From an uncultured Holdemanella sp. (GTDB lineage: Bacteria; Bacillota_I; Bacilli_A; Erysipelotrichales; Erysipelotrichaceae), in the NCBI RefSeq assembly GCF_934754935.1, contig NZ_CAKVJB010000040.1, positions 1 through 20,892 on the forward strand: a stretch of DNA of 20,892 nucleotides. The letters are read 5' to 3'. The position numbers and the translations under genes were made by a program. The notes under the pieces were generated by a model that saw only the letters and a program-made list of their open reading frames with translations, was not told where the DNA came from and did no database searches. Shown in pieces: positions 7,571 to 13,179 of the stretch; the first letter of the stretch is position 1; every line of letters begins with the position of its first letter.

Positions 7571-7588
7571 CCTCTGTAATGTTTTTCT
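7551..7588. terminator. Bidirectional terminator inside two convergent stop codons
   Basis: ACAGAGGC (7556-7563) pairs perfectly with GCCTCTGT (7570-7577) around a 6-nt loop. A-rich sequence lies on the left (7551-7556) and a T-rich stretch on the right (7580-7588), so both directions can terminate, the plus strand more weakly because AAT intervenes. The stop codons of mocA (7568-7570) and of the minus-strand kinase (7567-7569) lie in the loop and right arm. Confidence 0.75.
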
Positions 7589-8379
7589 TTGTCTTTAGCA
7601 ATTTCAAAATAGATTTGTTCGCCTCTTTGTTCATAAAGCATATTTGCCCAATATCCCCAAAGAATGTCTTCCATTCTTTCGAATGCCTGTACTTGCACAT
7701 CAATCATAGGGTCGATTTCTCCGTCAAAATAGGCTTGATAGAATTGATCTCTTTGGTCGATATAGTGAATATTGTTTTCTGAAAAGAAGCTGGCAATATC
7801 AAAGCGATAATCGTTTTTTGCGGCATATTCATAATCAATCAAATAATCTTTCGTATCACTATAAAGAATATTTCCTTGTACGAAGTCGTTGTGACATAGT
7901 GTATTTGGTTTATATTCTTTTTTTAATGCTTCTAAAAAGTTTTCTTCATTTGGAAAAGATACGATGCGTTCTTTGATTTGGGATTTATAAAATTCAATTT
8001 TTCCAAAAGGGTTAAAAATAAATAAAGGGGCTTCTTTTGTATGAAGAGATTTCATTAAATTTGCACATCTTGCGAATTTGTCTTTGTCTTTACATTCATC
8101 AAATGTTTTTACATCTTCAATATAATGAGTGACTTTAATGCCTTTTTTTTCGTCGAATAAAACAGTAGGTACATCTAAGTCAGAAACAAGTGGTAAAATT
8201 ACTTTTTCGTGTTCATGTTGCAAGCCAAGTGATTCATGATTTTTCTTCGGTACGCGTACCATGTATTTGTCATTATTGATTGTCAATACATAGTTGTGGT
8301 TACTGATGCCTTTATCTGTTTTTTCGAGTGTATAGTTTGTTGTGTTAAATTTTTCTTCTATCCATTTTTCTAAGTTCAT
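7567..8379 (-). CDS. Choline/ethanolamine kinase-like phosphotransferase (LicA/APH fold)
   Basis: This 270-aa protein has the aminoglycoside-phosphotransferase/choline-kinase fold. GISNHNYVL (24-32) is the nucleotide loop and YMVRVPKK (39-46) carries the ATP-contacting basic residue. LCHNDFVQGNIL (161-172) is the catalytic loop with D165 and N170, and LIDYEYA (180-186) holds the metal-binding D182. It should phosphorylate choline, ethanolamine or a similar small alcohol in the cytoplasm, LicA-like enzymes acting in phosphocholine decoration or lipid-head-group synthesis. No licC, tarI or choline transporter gene is adjacent, so the role is open. The ATG at 8379 has no SD sequence, and a promoter-like sequence ends only 6 nt before it. 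It overlaps mocA tail to tail by 4 nt. Confidence 0.85.
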   Translation of the reverse strand: MNLEKWIEEKFNTTNYTLEKTDKGISNHNYVLTINNDKYMVRVPKKNHESLGLQHEHEKVILPLVSDLDVPTVLFDEKKGIKVTHYIEDVKTFDECKDKDKFARCANLMKSLHTKEAPLFIFNPFGKIEFYKSQIKERIVSFPNEENFLEALKKEYKPNTLCHNDFVQGNILYSDTKDYLIDYEYAAKNDYRFDIASFFSENNIHYIDQRDQFYQAYFDGEIDPMIDVQVQAFERMEDILWGYWANMLYEQRGEQIYFEIAKDKEKHYRG

Positions 8380-8385
8380 GTGGAT

Positions 8386-8414
8386 ATATTAACATTATTA
8401 TTCTTTAAACTCAA
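8386..8414 (-). promoter_or_regulatory. Candidate promoter giving a leaderless kinase mRNA
   Basis: On the minus strand, TTGAGT (8414-8409) and TAATAT (8391-8386) are separated by 17 bp, each matching 4 of 6 consensus bases. The expected transcript start falls on the A of the kinase start codon (8379). The region is AT-rich, so chance matches are possible. Confidence 0.4.
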
Positions 8415-8468
8415 TGCGGCCTTTGTGTCGCTTTTTTTGTTCGCGAAATCTGCAAGGGCTCTTATGGC

Positions 8469-8507
8469 AAAAAAGTGTGAAAGGAGGATTGAAGAAATCA
8501 CTTTTTT
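8469..8507 (+). repeat. Inverted repeat enclosing an unused strong SD sequence
   Basis: AAAAAAGTG (8469-8477) is complementary to CACTTTTTT (8499-8507). The loop contains GAAAGGAGG (8479-8487), a near-perfect SD with no credible start codon at proper distance. The nearest TTG (8489-8491) is too close, and its frame stops after six codons. It may be a remnant 5' end of a lost gene or a leader element of the regulator gene downstream. Confidence 0.35.
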
Positions 8508-8510
8508 AGC

Positions 8511-8541
8511 TTGCGTTGTTCTTAGAACAAGGCTGTAGATT
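8511..8541 (+). promoter_or_regulatory. MerR-style long-spacer promoter with palindromic operator
   Basis: TTGTTCT (8516-8522), one T, and AGAACAA (8524-8530) form a perfect palindrome. It lies between a -35-like TTGCGT (8511-8516) and a -10-like TAGATT (8536-8541) with a 19-bp spacer, the spacing typical of promoters activated by MerR-family proteins by DNA distortion. A MerR-type gene starts 20 bp downstream. Against it, the predicted transcript start (about 8548) would cut into the SD at 8545-8551. Confidence 0.5.
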
Positions 8542-8560
8542 GGTAAAGGAGTCATGCACT

Positions 8561-9196
8561 ATGAAGTATAAGGTGAAATGGATTGAAGATCATATGGGAA
8601 TCACGAGAAATATGATTCGTAGATATGAAAAGAAGGGAGTGATTTCAAAGAATGAGAATGGGAAGGATCGAGAATTTGATGAGGCTGACTTGATTCAATT
8701 ATGGAATATAAGGGTAATGGTAAGTTTGGGCTTTAGTTTGGATGAGGTCAAAGAAATAATGTGTGGATCAAATTTGAGAAGGGTAAGTGAGAAAAGGCTA
8801 AAGATTTTGAAAGAGGAGTGTAGAGATTTACAGGGTAAAATCAATTTCTTAAATGTAGTTAAGACTACAGAGGAAATGCCTTCATGTTTTAAATGGAGTA
8901 CGAATAAATTTGAAGAAATCTATAATTTAGGGCTTATACAATATGTAAGTCCGTTTGAAAGAGCAAAAGATATTTGGTCATTGATAGATATGTTGCAGCT
9001 TTTACATGAGTTATGTGAAACAAATGATAAAGGAATAATAGATGAATTGTATGAATGGTATGGAATAGGCAATGATAGAGATGTGTTTGTACAGGTGTTT
9101 GAAACATATTTATTGTGTGATGTAAGATTTGAAGAAATATTTGGAAAGGTAAAATGTCGTGAGTTATCGGCTTTAATAGCAAATTATGGAAAGTGA
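8561..9196 (+). CDS. MerR-family transcriptional regulator with unknown effector domain
   Basis: This 211-aa protein starts with a MerR-type winged helix: YKVKWIEDHMGITRNMIRRYEK (residues 3-24) is the helix-turn-helix, NGKDREFDEADL the wing, and LGFSLDEVKEIM the second helical pair. A charged, probably coiled-coil linker follows (about 72-98). The remaining 110 residues, rich in aromatic and acidic residues, match no effector domain I recognise. No cysteine pattern typical of metal sensors is evident, although several cysteines are present. I chose ATG 8561, preceded by AAAGGAG (8545-8551), over a TTG start at 8516 that would run through the palindrome. It lies 4 nt upstream of a lipoprotein gene and is likely co-transcribed with it. 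Frequent AGA/AGG and ATA codons contrast with the CGT-rich ribosomal genes nearby. Confidence 0.75.
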   Translation: MKYKVKWIEDHMGITRNMIRRYEKKGVISKNENGKDREFDEADLIQLWNIRVMVSLGFSLDEVKEIMCGSNLRRVSEKRLKILKEECRDLQGKINFLNVVKTTEEMPSCFKWSTNKFEEIYNLGLIQYVSPFERAKDIWSLIDMLQLLHELCETNDKGIIDELYEWYGIGNDRDVFVQVFETYLLCDVRFEEIFGKVKCRELSALIANYGK

Positions 9197-9200
9197 GTGA

Positions 9201-9935
9201 ATGATAATGAAAAGGTTAATGTGTTTAAGTTTGTGTTTCATTCTTTGTGGATGTGGAAATGCGCCTGTTTCACAAAATGCAGAGGTAAAGAAAGTAAATG
9301 TGAATGTAATTGAGGTGTCTGCATCTTCACTTGATGAAATAGAGGAGATGGCATCAAAGGATGTTGAGGATACAAAGGAGAAGTTAGAGAGTGAACGGGA
9401 TGCTTTGAGTGAAAAGATTACAGATTATAATTCATATACTAAAAATGTAGATAAGGTAAAGGCATATTATGATGATGCTTTAAAACAGACAGAATTATTG
9501 TCGATACGATTGAGGGAGTATGCGTATAAATATGCTGAATTGATTATGAATGAGGATGCGTCGTATAAGATAAAATACAAAGATTTGAGTGGTATTTATG
9601 AGTGTATTTATGAGGATGCAGGTGAGGCTATGTATGATATATATGATAAGACTGTAAAAGATATGTATGATATATATTATGATGGAATTATTAAAGATGC
9701 ATATGATACAGAAGACTACGATATATGGAGTGATGTGAGTTCGGATGCTTACGATGATTGGTCGAATTGTTTATCGGATATATATGACGTATGGTCAGAT
9801 ATGCAGTCTGATATTTATGAATTTCAATCGGATTTAAGAAGCGAAGTCTATGATCATGATGATGAAAGGGCTCAGAAGAAGATGGATAAGTTTAAAAAAT
9901 CAATTCTTCGCATGAAGGAGGATGTAAATGATTAG
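9201..9935 (+). CDS. Lipoprotein with 11-residue coiled-coil repeats, function unknown
   Basis: This 244-aa protein begins with a lysine/arginine-containing signal peptide and a lipobox, LCGC, with lipidated Cys18. It should therefore be anchored to the outer face of the membrane. Residues 44-115 are charged and helical, likely coiled coil. Residues 145-218 contain YD/YE motifs at 145, 156, 168, 173, 184, 195, 206 and 217. The last five are exactly 11 residues apart with consensus YDxWSDxxSDx, an acidic and aromatic hendecad pattern. The C-terminus (222-244) turns basic. I recognise no family. ATG 9207 is an equally possible start because only a weak SD-like GTGAG (9193-9197) is present. It follows the MerR gene by 4 nt and ends in a terminator, so the two form a closed unit. 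Confidence 0.75.
   Translation: MIMKRLMCLSLCFILCGCGNAPVSQNAEVKKVNVNVIEVSASSLDEIEEMASKDVEDTKEKLESERDALSEKITDYNSYTKNVDKVKAYYDDALKQTELLSIRLREYAYKYAELIMNEDASYKIKYKDLSGIYECIYEDAGEAMYDIYDKTVKDMYDIYYDGIIKDAYDTEDYDIWSDVSSDAYDDWSNCLSDIYDVWSDMQSDIYEFQSDLRSEVYDHDDERAQKKMDKFKKSILRMKEDVND
9633..9854 (+). repeat. 33-bp-period coding repeat (hendecad units)
   Basis: The protein repeat YD-x-[WYF]-x-D-x-x-[SK]-D-x gives a 33-bp period in the DNA. Units begin at residues 145 and 156, then, after an irregular segment with an inserted DAYDTED, at 173, 184, 195 and 206, closing at 217. Unit DNA sequences differ, so the periodicity is kept at protein level and is not a recent tandem duplication. Confidence 0.7.
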
Positions 9936-9966
9936 AGAGAATCGATGATTTTCTCTAATTTTTTTT
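9932..9966 (+). terminator. Intrinsic terminator of the MerR-lipoprotein unit
   Basis: TTAGAGAGAATC (9932-9943) pairs over 12 positions, including one G-U, with GATTTTCTCTAA (9947-9958), followed by eight U. The lipoprotein stop codon (9933-9935) is within the left arm. Confidence 0.9.
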
Positions 9967-9975
9967 AAAATGAGC

Positions 9976-10004
9976 TTGCATCGCTGAATATAGTGGTGTA
10001 TAGT
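9976..10004 (+). promoter_or_regulatory. Promoter of rplK-rplA
   Basis: TTGCAT (9976-9981) and TATAGT (9999-10004) are spaced by 17 bp. The transcript would start near 10011, just before the L1-type hairpin. Confidence 0.65.
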
Positions 10005-10012
10005 AAATAGGC

Positions 10013-10053
10013 ATGCGTGGGAGAATGCGTAACTGTTCGTATTACCACAGCAT
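10013..10053 (+). promoter_or_regulatory. Likely L1 autoregulatory binding site in the rplK leader
   Basis: ATGCGTGG (10013-10020) pairs with CCAC (10045-10048) and GCAT (10050-10053), with A10049 bulged. An asymmetric internal loop (GAG 10021-10023 against A10044) follows. An inner stem pairs AATGCG (10024-10029) with CGTATT (10038-10043). Two short helices around an asymmetric purine-rich loop are the known design of L1 sites in rRNA and in L11-L1 mRNAs. It lies between promoter and SD, so bound L1 could repress translation of both genes. Confidence 0.6.
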
Positions 10054-10079
10054 AGGACAAAATATAGGAGGAACGTCTT

Positions 10080-10499
10080 ATGAGCAAGAAAAAAGTTACA
10101 AAAGTTTGTAAGTTGCAGTTCCAAGCTGGTGGAGCTAAACCAGGTCCAGCATTAGCAAGTGCTGGTATCAATATGCCTCAGTTCTGTACAGCTTTCAATG
10201 ATGCAACAAAAGATCGTAAAGGTGACATTGTTCCAGTTGTCATTACTGCTTATGAAGATAAGAGTTTTGATTTCGTATTGAAAACAACACCTGCTGCTAA
10301 CTTATTGAAAAAAGCAGCAAACGTACAAAAAGCAAGTGGAGATCAAAAAGTAGTTGCTGGTACAATTACAGTTGATCAATTAAAAGAAATTGCTGAGTAC
10401 AAAATGCCAGACTTGAATGCCAACGATGTAGAAGCTGCAATGCGTATTGTTGCTGGTACTGCACGTAACATGGGTATCAAGGTTGAAGGATTTGAATAG
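10080..10499 (+). CDS. rplK: 50S ribosomal protein L11
   Basis: This 139-aa protein is L11 over its whole length. KVCKLQFQAGGAKPGPALASAGINM is the N-terminal domain that binds the thiostrepton region with its conserved prolines. The C-terminal half binds the GTPase-associated centre of 23S rRNA and ends in the usual glycine-rich NMGIKVEG. It helps activate translation-factor GTPases and stringent-response signalling on the ribosome. AGGAGG (10066-10071) gives a strong start at ATG 10080. rplA follows after 14 nt with its own GGAGG, forming the classical L11-L1 operon. The secE-nusG genes that often precede rplK are not here; a lipoprotein gene takes that place. Identification is certain. Confidence 0.98.
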   Translation: MSKKKVTKVCKLQFQAGGAKPGPALASAGINMPQFCTAFNDATKDRKGDIVPVVITAYEDKSFDFVLKTTPAANLLKKAANVQKASGDQKVVAGTITVDQLKEIAEYKMPDLNANDVEAAMRIVAGTARNMGIKVEGFE

Positions 10500-10513
10500 G
10501 AGGAACATCAATA

Positions 10514-11200
10514 ATGGCAAAAGTAAGTAAGAGATATGCTGAAGCAGCTAAATTAGTTGATCGTTCAAAAACTTATTCAATTGAAGAAGCTGTTAAATTA
10601 GCTAAAGAAACTAGTAAAACAAAATTCGACGCAAGTGTTGAAGTAAGTTTCCGTTTAAACGTAGACCCTCGTCACGCTGATCAACAAATCCGTGGGGCAA
10701 TGGTATTACCTAATGGAACTGGTAAAACACAACGCGTTTGTGTAGTTGCACAAGGCGAAAAAGAAAAAGAAGCTCAGGCTGCTGGTGCTGATTTCGTTGG
10801 TGGTGCAGATATTATCGAAAAAATCTCTAAAGGTTGGTTCGATTTTGATGTATTAGTAGCTACTCCAGATATGATGGGTCAATTAGGACGTTTAGGACGT
10901 GTATTAGGTCCTAAAGGATTAATGCCAAACCCTAAGACTGGTACAGTAACAATGGATGTTGCTAAGGCTATTGATGAAATCAAAAAAGGTAAAGTTACTT
11001 ACCGTGTAGATAAAGAAGGAAACATCAACCTAGCTATCGGTAAAACAAGCTTTACAGATGAAGCATTAGTTGAAAACTTCAATGCAATCTTCAACACAAT
11101 TGCTAAGGCTCGTCCTACAACTGTTAAAGGTGCATACATGAAGAACTTAGTTGTTTCAACAACAATGGGTCCTGGAATCCACGTTGAAATCGTTAAGTAA
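10514..11200 (+). CDS. rplA: 50S ribosomal protein L1
   Basis: This 228-aa protein matches L1 throughout: RYAEAAKLVDRSKTYSIEEA at the start, FDASVEVSFRLNVDPRHADQ, the signature region LGRVLGPKGLMPNPKTGTVT, and VVSTTMGPGIHVE at the end. L1 forms the mobile stalk that guides deacylated tRNA out of the E site. In many bacteria it represses its own operon by binding the leader mRNA, and the leader here has a suitable two-stem structure at 10013-10053. Length is normal. The stop codon at 11198-11200 directly abuts the -35 hexamer of the rplJ promoter. Confidence 0.98.
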   Translation: MAKVSKRYAEAAKLVDRSKTYSIEEAVKLAKETSKTKFDASVEVSFRLNVDPRHADQQIRGAMVLPNGTGKTQRVCVVAQGEKEKEAQAAGADFVGGADIIEKISKGWFDFDVLVATPDMMGQLGRLGRVLGPKGLMPNPKTGTVTMDVAKAIDEIKKGKVTYRVDKEGNINLAIGKTSFTDEALVENFNAIFNTIAKARPTTVKGAYMKNLVVSTTMGPGIHVEIVK

Positions 11201-11229
11201 TTGACAAATCTAGTAAAATAAATTAAACT
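11201..11229 (+). promoter_or_regulatory. Promoter of rplJ-rplL
   Basis: A perfect TTGACA (11201-11206) and a TAAACT -10 (11224-11229) have a 17-bp spacer. It begins immediately after the rplA stop codon and separates rplJL transcription from rplKA. Confidence 0.72.
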
Positions 11230-11235
11230 ACAGAT

Positions 11236-11345
11236 TGTTATCAATATTCCAAAGACAGTAACGGCGTATGCTTAATAATGTTACCGAGGGTATGATGCAT
11301 TGACTTTGCACAATTAGCCCGTCTTTGATGCGGGCTTTTCTTTTG
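11236..11345 (+). promoter_or_regulatory. L10 leader (attenuator of rplJ-rplL)
   Basis: The leader has a stem-loop containing GTAAC (11258-11262) and GTTAC (11280-11284) with GGCG and CGAGG elements, as in the L10(L12)4 binding site. The terminator stem AGCCCG (11316-11321) / CGGGCT (11331-11336) ends in U-rich sequence. CAAAGAC (11250-11256) is perfectly complementary to GTCTTTG (11321-11327), which occupies the terminator's left edge and loop, and can act as antiterminator. Excess L10 would stabilise its binding stem and favour termination. The mechanism is inferred from B. subtilis rplJL. Confidence 0.85.
11316..11345 (+). terminator. Attenuator terminator in the L10 leader
   Basis: AGCCCG (11316-11321) and CGGGCT (11331-11336) form a GC-rich 6-bp stem with a 9-nt loop, followed by TTTCTTTT. 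It stops transcripts before rplJ unless the 11250-11256 segment captures the loop. Confidence 0.85.
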
Positions 11346-11382
11346 AATATTGTTACAATAGATGAAAGAAGAGGTGGATCGA

Positions 11383-11922
11383 ATGAACAAAGACATCCTT
11401 GCACAAAAGGAAGCTGACGTTAGCGCCTTATCTGAAAAAATGGAAGCTGCTAGTAGTATTGTATTAGTAGAATACCGTGGTTTATCAGTAAAGGAAGTAA
11501 CAGAACTTCGTCGTGCTTTGCGTGAAGAAGACGTTGAATTCAAAGTTTACCGTAACGCAATCGCTCGTCGTGCAGCTGAAAAATTAGGTCACGAAGATTT
11601 CGCAAAAACTTTAGTTGGACCTAACGCATTGGCATTTGGTAAAGATCCAGTTGCTCCTGCTCGTGTATTAGCTAAATTTGCTAAAAAACACGAAGCATTA
11701 GTTTTAAAAACTGGTATCGTGGATGGAGCTATGGTAGATGAAGCTACTATCCAAAAATTGTCTGCATTACCTAACAAAGAAGGTATGTTGGCTAAATTCG
11801 CATCTTGCTTAAATGCTCCAGTTATCAAATTTGCTATGACTGTTAAAGCATTGGCAGAAGCTAAAGAAAACGGATCTGTAAAAAGAGAAGAAGCACCAGC
11901 TACAGAAGAAGCTGCTGCGTAA
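11383..11922 (+). CDS. rplJ: 50S ribosomal protein L10
   Basis: This 179-aa protein matches L10: an N-terminal helix, SSIVLVEYRGLSVKEVTELRR, FKVYRNAIARRAAEKLGHE, and the LVGPNALAFGKDPVAPARVLAKFAK core that contacts 23S rRNA. The C-terminal helix that carries L7/L12 dimers follows, with an acidic alanine-rich tail (EEAPATEEAAA) that makes it slightly longer than B. subtilis L10. I use ATG 11383, with GAGGTGG (11371-11377) as SD, rather than an upstream ATG at 11362 that would include the SD in the coding region. rplL follows after 22 nt. Expression is expected to be controlled by the leader at 11236-11345. Confidence 0.97.
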   Translation: MNKDILAQKEADVSALSEKMEAASSIVLVEYRGLSVKEVTELRRALREEDVEFKVYRNAIARRAAEKLGHEDFAKTLVGPNALAFGKDPVAPARVLAKFAKKHEALVLKTGIVDGAMVDEATIQKLSALPNKEGMLAKFASCLNAPVIKFAMTVKALAEAKENGSVKREEAPATEEAAA

Positions 11923-11944
11923 TTAATTATAGGAGGAAAATAAA

Positions 11945-12313
11945 ATGGCTAAATTAACTCAAGAAGAAATTCTTTCTTATTTAGAAGAAGCAACAATTTT
12001 AGAATTAAACGACTTAGTAAGTGCAATCGAAGAAAAATTTGGTGTAGTAGCTGCTGCTGCTGTTGCTGCTCCAGCTGCTGCTGCTGAAGAAGCTGCAGGA
12101 CCTAGCGAAGTAACTGTTACATTAACAGATGTTGGTGGAACAAAAGTTGCTGTAATCAAAGCCGTACGTGAAATCACAGGTTTAGGATTAGTTGACGCTA
12201 AGAAATTAGTAGATGGTGTTCCAGCTGCTATTAAAGAAAACGTATCTCCAGAAGAAGCAGAATCAATTAAAGAAAAATTAGTTGCTGCTGGAGCTACTGT
12301 AGAAATTAAGTAA
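11945..12313 (+). CDS. rplL: 50S ribosomal protein L7/L12
   Basis: This 122-aa protein is L7/L12. The N-terminal dimerisation helices include LSYLEEATILELNDLVSAIEEKFGV. An alanine-rich flexible hinge (VAAAAVAAPAAAAEEAAG) follows, then the globular C-terminal domain with KVAVIKAVREITGLGLVDAKKLVDG and the terminal GATVEIK that recruits elongation factors. The hinge is encoded by a GCT-rich run (about 12047-12085), the reason for spurious open frames on the other strand. AGGAGG upstream gives a strong start. It is the last gene of the rplJL unit and is followed by a terminator, not by rpoB as in most Bacillota. Confidence 0.98.
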   Translation: MAKLTQEEILSYLEEATILELNDLVSAIEEKFGVVAAAAVAAPAAAAEEAAGPSEVTVTLTDVGGTKVAVIKAVREITGLGLVDAKKLVDGVPAAIKENVSPEEAESIKEKLVAAGATVEIK

Positions 12314-12333
12314 TTTAAGCTTAATAAGTTATT

Positions 12334-12366
12334 AAAGCCTTTGTCATTAGATGAGGGCTTTTTTTT
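12334..12366 (+). terminator. Intrinsic terminator after rplL
   Basis: AAAGCCTTTGTC (12334-12345) pairs with GATGAGGGCTTT (12350-12361) over 12 positions with three G-U pairs and an ATTA loop, and eight U run from 12359. It ends the rplJL operon. Confidence 0.88.
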
Positions 12367-12474
12367 CTGCCTGTGGATAATATTGATGTGTAAATAGAGT
12401 TTTGTTTGATTTGAATGTATTTCGTGGGTTAACATGTAGGAAAGATGGTTTATTTAAGTTGGAGATTTTGGATA

Positions 12475-12788
12475 ATGAATAAAAAAGAAAATTAGTGATT
12501 ACTGAAGAAGAAAAAGTAATAGTTGAAAAGATATTGAAAGAACAGAAATCAAAATCGTTAAATATAAATTTCAATTTAAATTTAAAGCACTGGCAATGGA
12601 GGGATTTAAATATGATGGTGAATCCGAGTAAATATGAGATTGAATTATTTGATGCTGTAAGACCGTGGCTGTTATTTGATGCATCAACTGAAGAATTTTA
12701 TTTGAAGGAGGATGCGCCAGAAGATATTATAAAAAAATATGCTTTGTTGAATAAGTATTTAAAAAAGAATTATTTTCTTATTGAATAG
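12475..12788 (+). pseudogene. Small unknown gene with frameshift in an A-run
   Basis: ATG 12475, with GGAGA (12461-12465) as SD, opens MNKKEN and stops at TAG 12493-12495. The -1 frame, entered at the A-run 12481-12486, stays open for about 100 codons to 12788. With one more A the product would start MNKKRKLVITEEEK. The downstream part (open from GTG 12495, 97 aa) has a charged helical start, then DLNMMVNPSKYEIELFDAVRPW, and ends in KNYFLIE. I recognise no family. It could be a decayed gene, a sequencing error in a homopolymer, a real GTG-started protein, or a slippage-expressed gene. It occupies the space where rpoB is usually found. Confidence 0.45.
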
Positions 12789-12849
12789 GGTGTGTGTATA
12801 TCTTAGAAATTGTTTTTCTAAAATATGATTGAAGTGGAGATATAAATTA

Positions 12850-13038
12850 ATGAATAAGAAAAGAGTACCGGAATTTTCTGAGAGAGCTAAATAATATTGG
12901 ATTGAAAAATCGCATGAAGTGTTCAAGCCATGTGTATTAACGGAAGAAGAAGCAAAAGATATTGAACGAAAAAGAATGGAAAGATACAAAAAAGAAATTG
13001 AACAGTTGAAAAATAAACGTGTTGATTATCTTGACTAA
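12850..13038 (+). pseudogene. Small unknown gene with an internal TAA
   Basis: ATG 12850 is preceded by TGGAGA (12834-12839). The frame reads MNKKRVPEFSERAK, a TAA at 12892-12894, and then remains open for 47 further codons to TAA 13036-13038. The second part is strongly helical and charged (LTEEEAKDIERKRMERYKKE) and ends NKRVDYLD. The codon context beyond the stop looks coding, so a nonsense mutation in a roughly 62-aa gene is the simplest reading. Its start, MNKKR, resembles the repaired start of the broken gene at 12475, and both contain a TEEE segment. No family is recognised, and whether any product is made is unknown. Confidence 0.4.
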
Positions 13039-13136
13039 AAAAAGGGTGAAATTTTTTGAGTTTTTAGTTGAGATGAAATAAATAGGATGTGAATGCATAA
13101 ATTTGAAAAAATGTTATTCATTTGTTTATTGACACT

Positions 13137-13173
13137 AAAAAAGACATCATTCCAAGTGAGAGTGATGTCTTTT
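13137..13173. terminator. Terminator after the minus-strand HAD gene
   Basis: AAAGACATCA (13140-13149) and TGATGTCTTT (13163-13172) form a perfect 10-bp stem with a 13-nt loop. On the minus strand the stem is followed by six U, right for the HAD gene ending at 13180. On the plus strand a short T-run (13170-13173) could weakly stop transcripts from the 12.4-13.0 kb region. Confidence 0.85.
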
Positions 13174-13179
13174 AATACT

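Noticed and set aside
8464..8538. A 24-codon frame beginning MAKKCERRIEEI between the kinase and MerR genes, preceded by AAGGG
   Set aside because: It is short, has no recognisable composition of a leader peptide, and runs through the inverted repeat and palindrome that better explain the region.
12372..12380. TGTGGATAA, a perfect reverse-strand DnaA box (TTATCCACA)
   Set aside because: It is a single copy with no cluster of boxes, no AT-rich unwinding element and no dnaA or dnaN nearby, so it does not support a replication origin.
11977..12435. 152-aa open frame on the minus strand opposite rplL
   Set aside because: It mirrors the alanine-rich GCT run of rplL, has no SD or family match, and covers a certain gene on the other strand.
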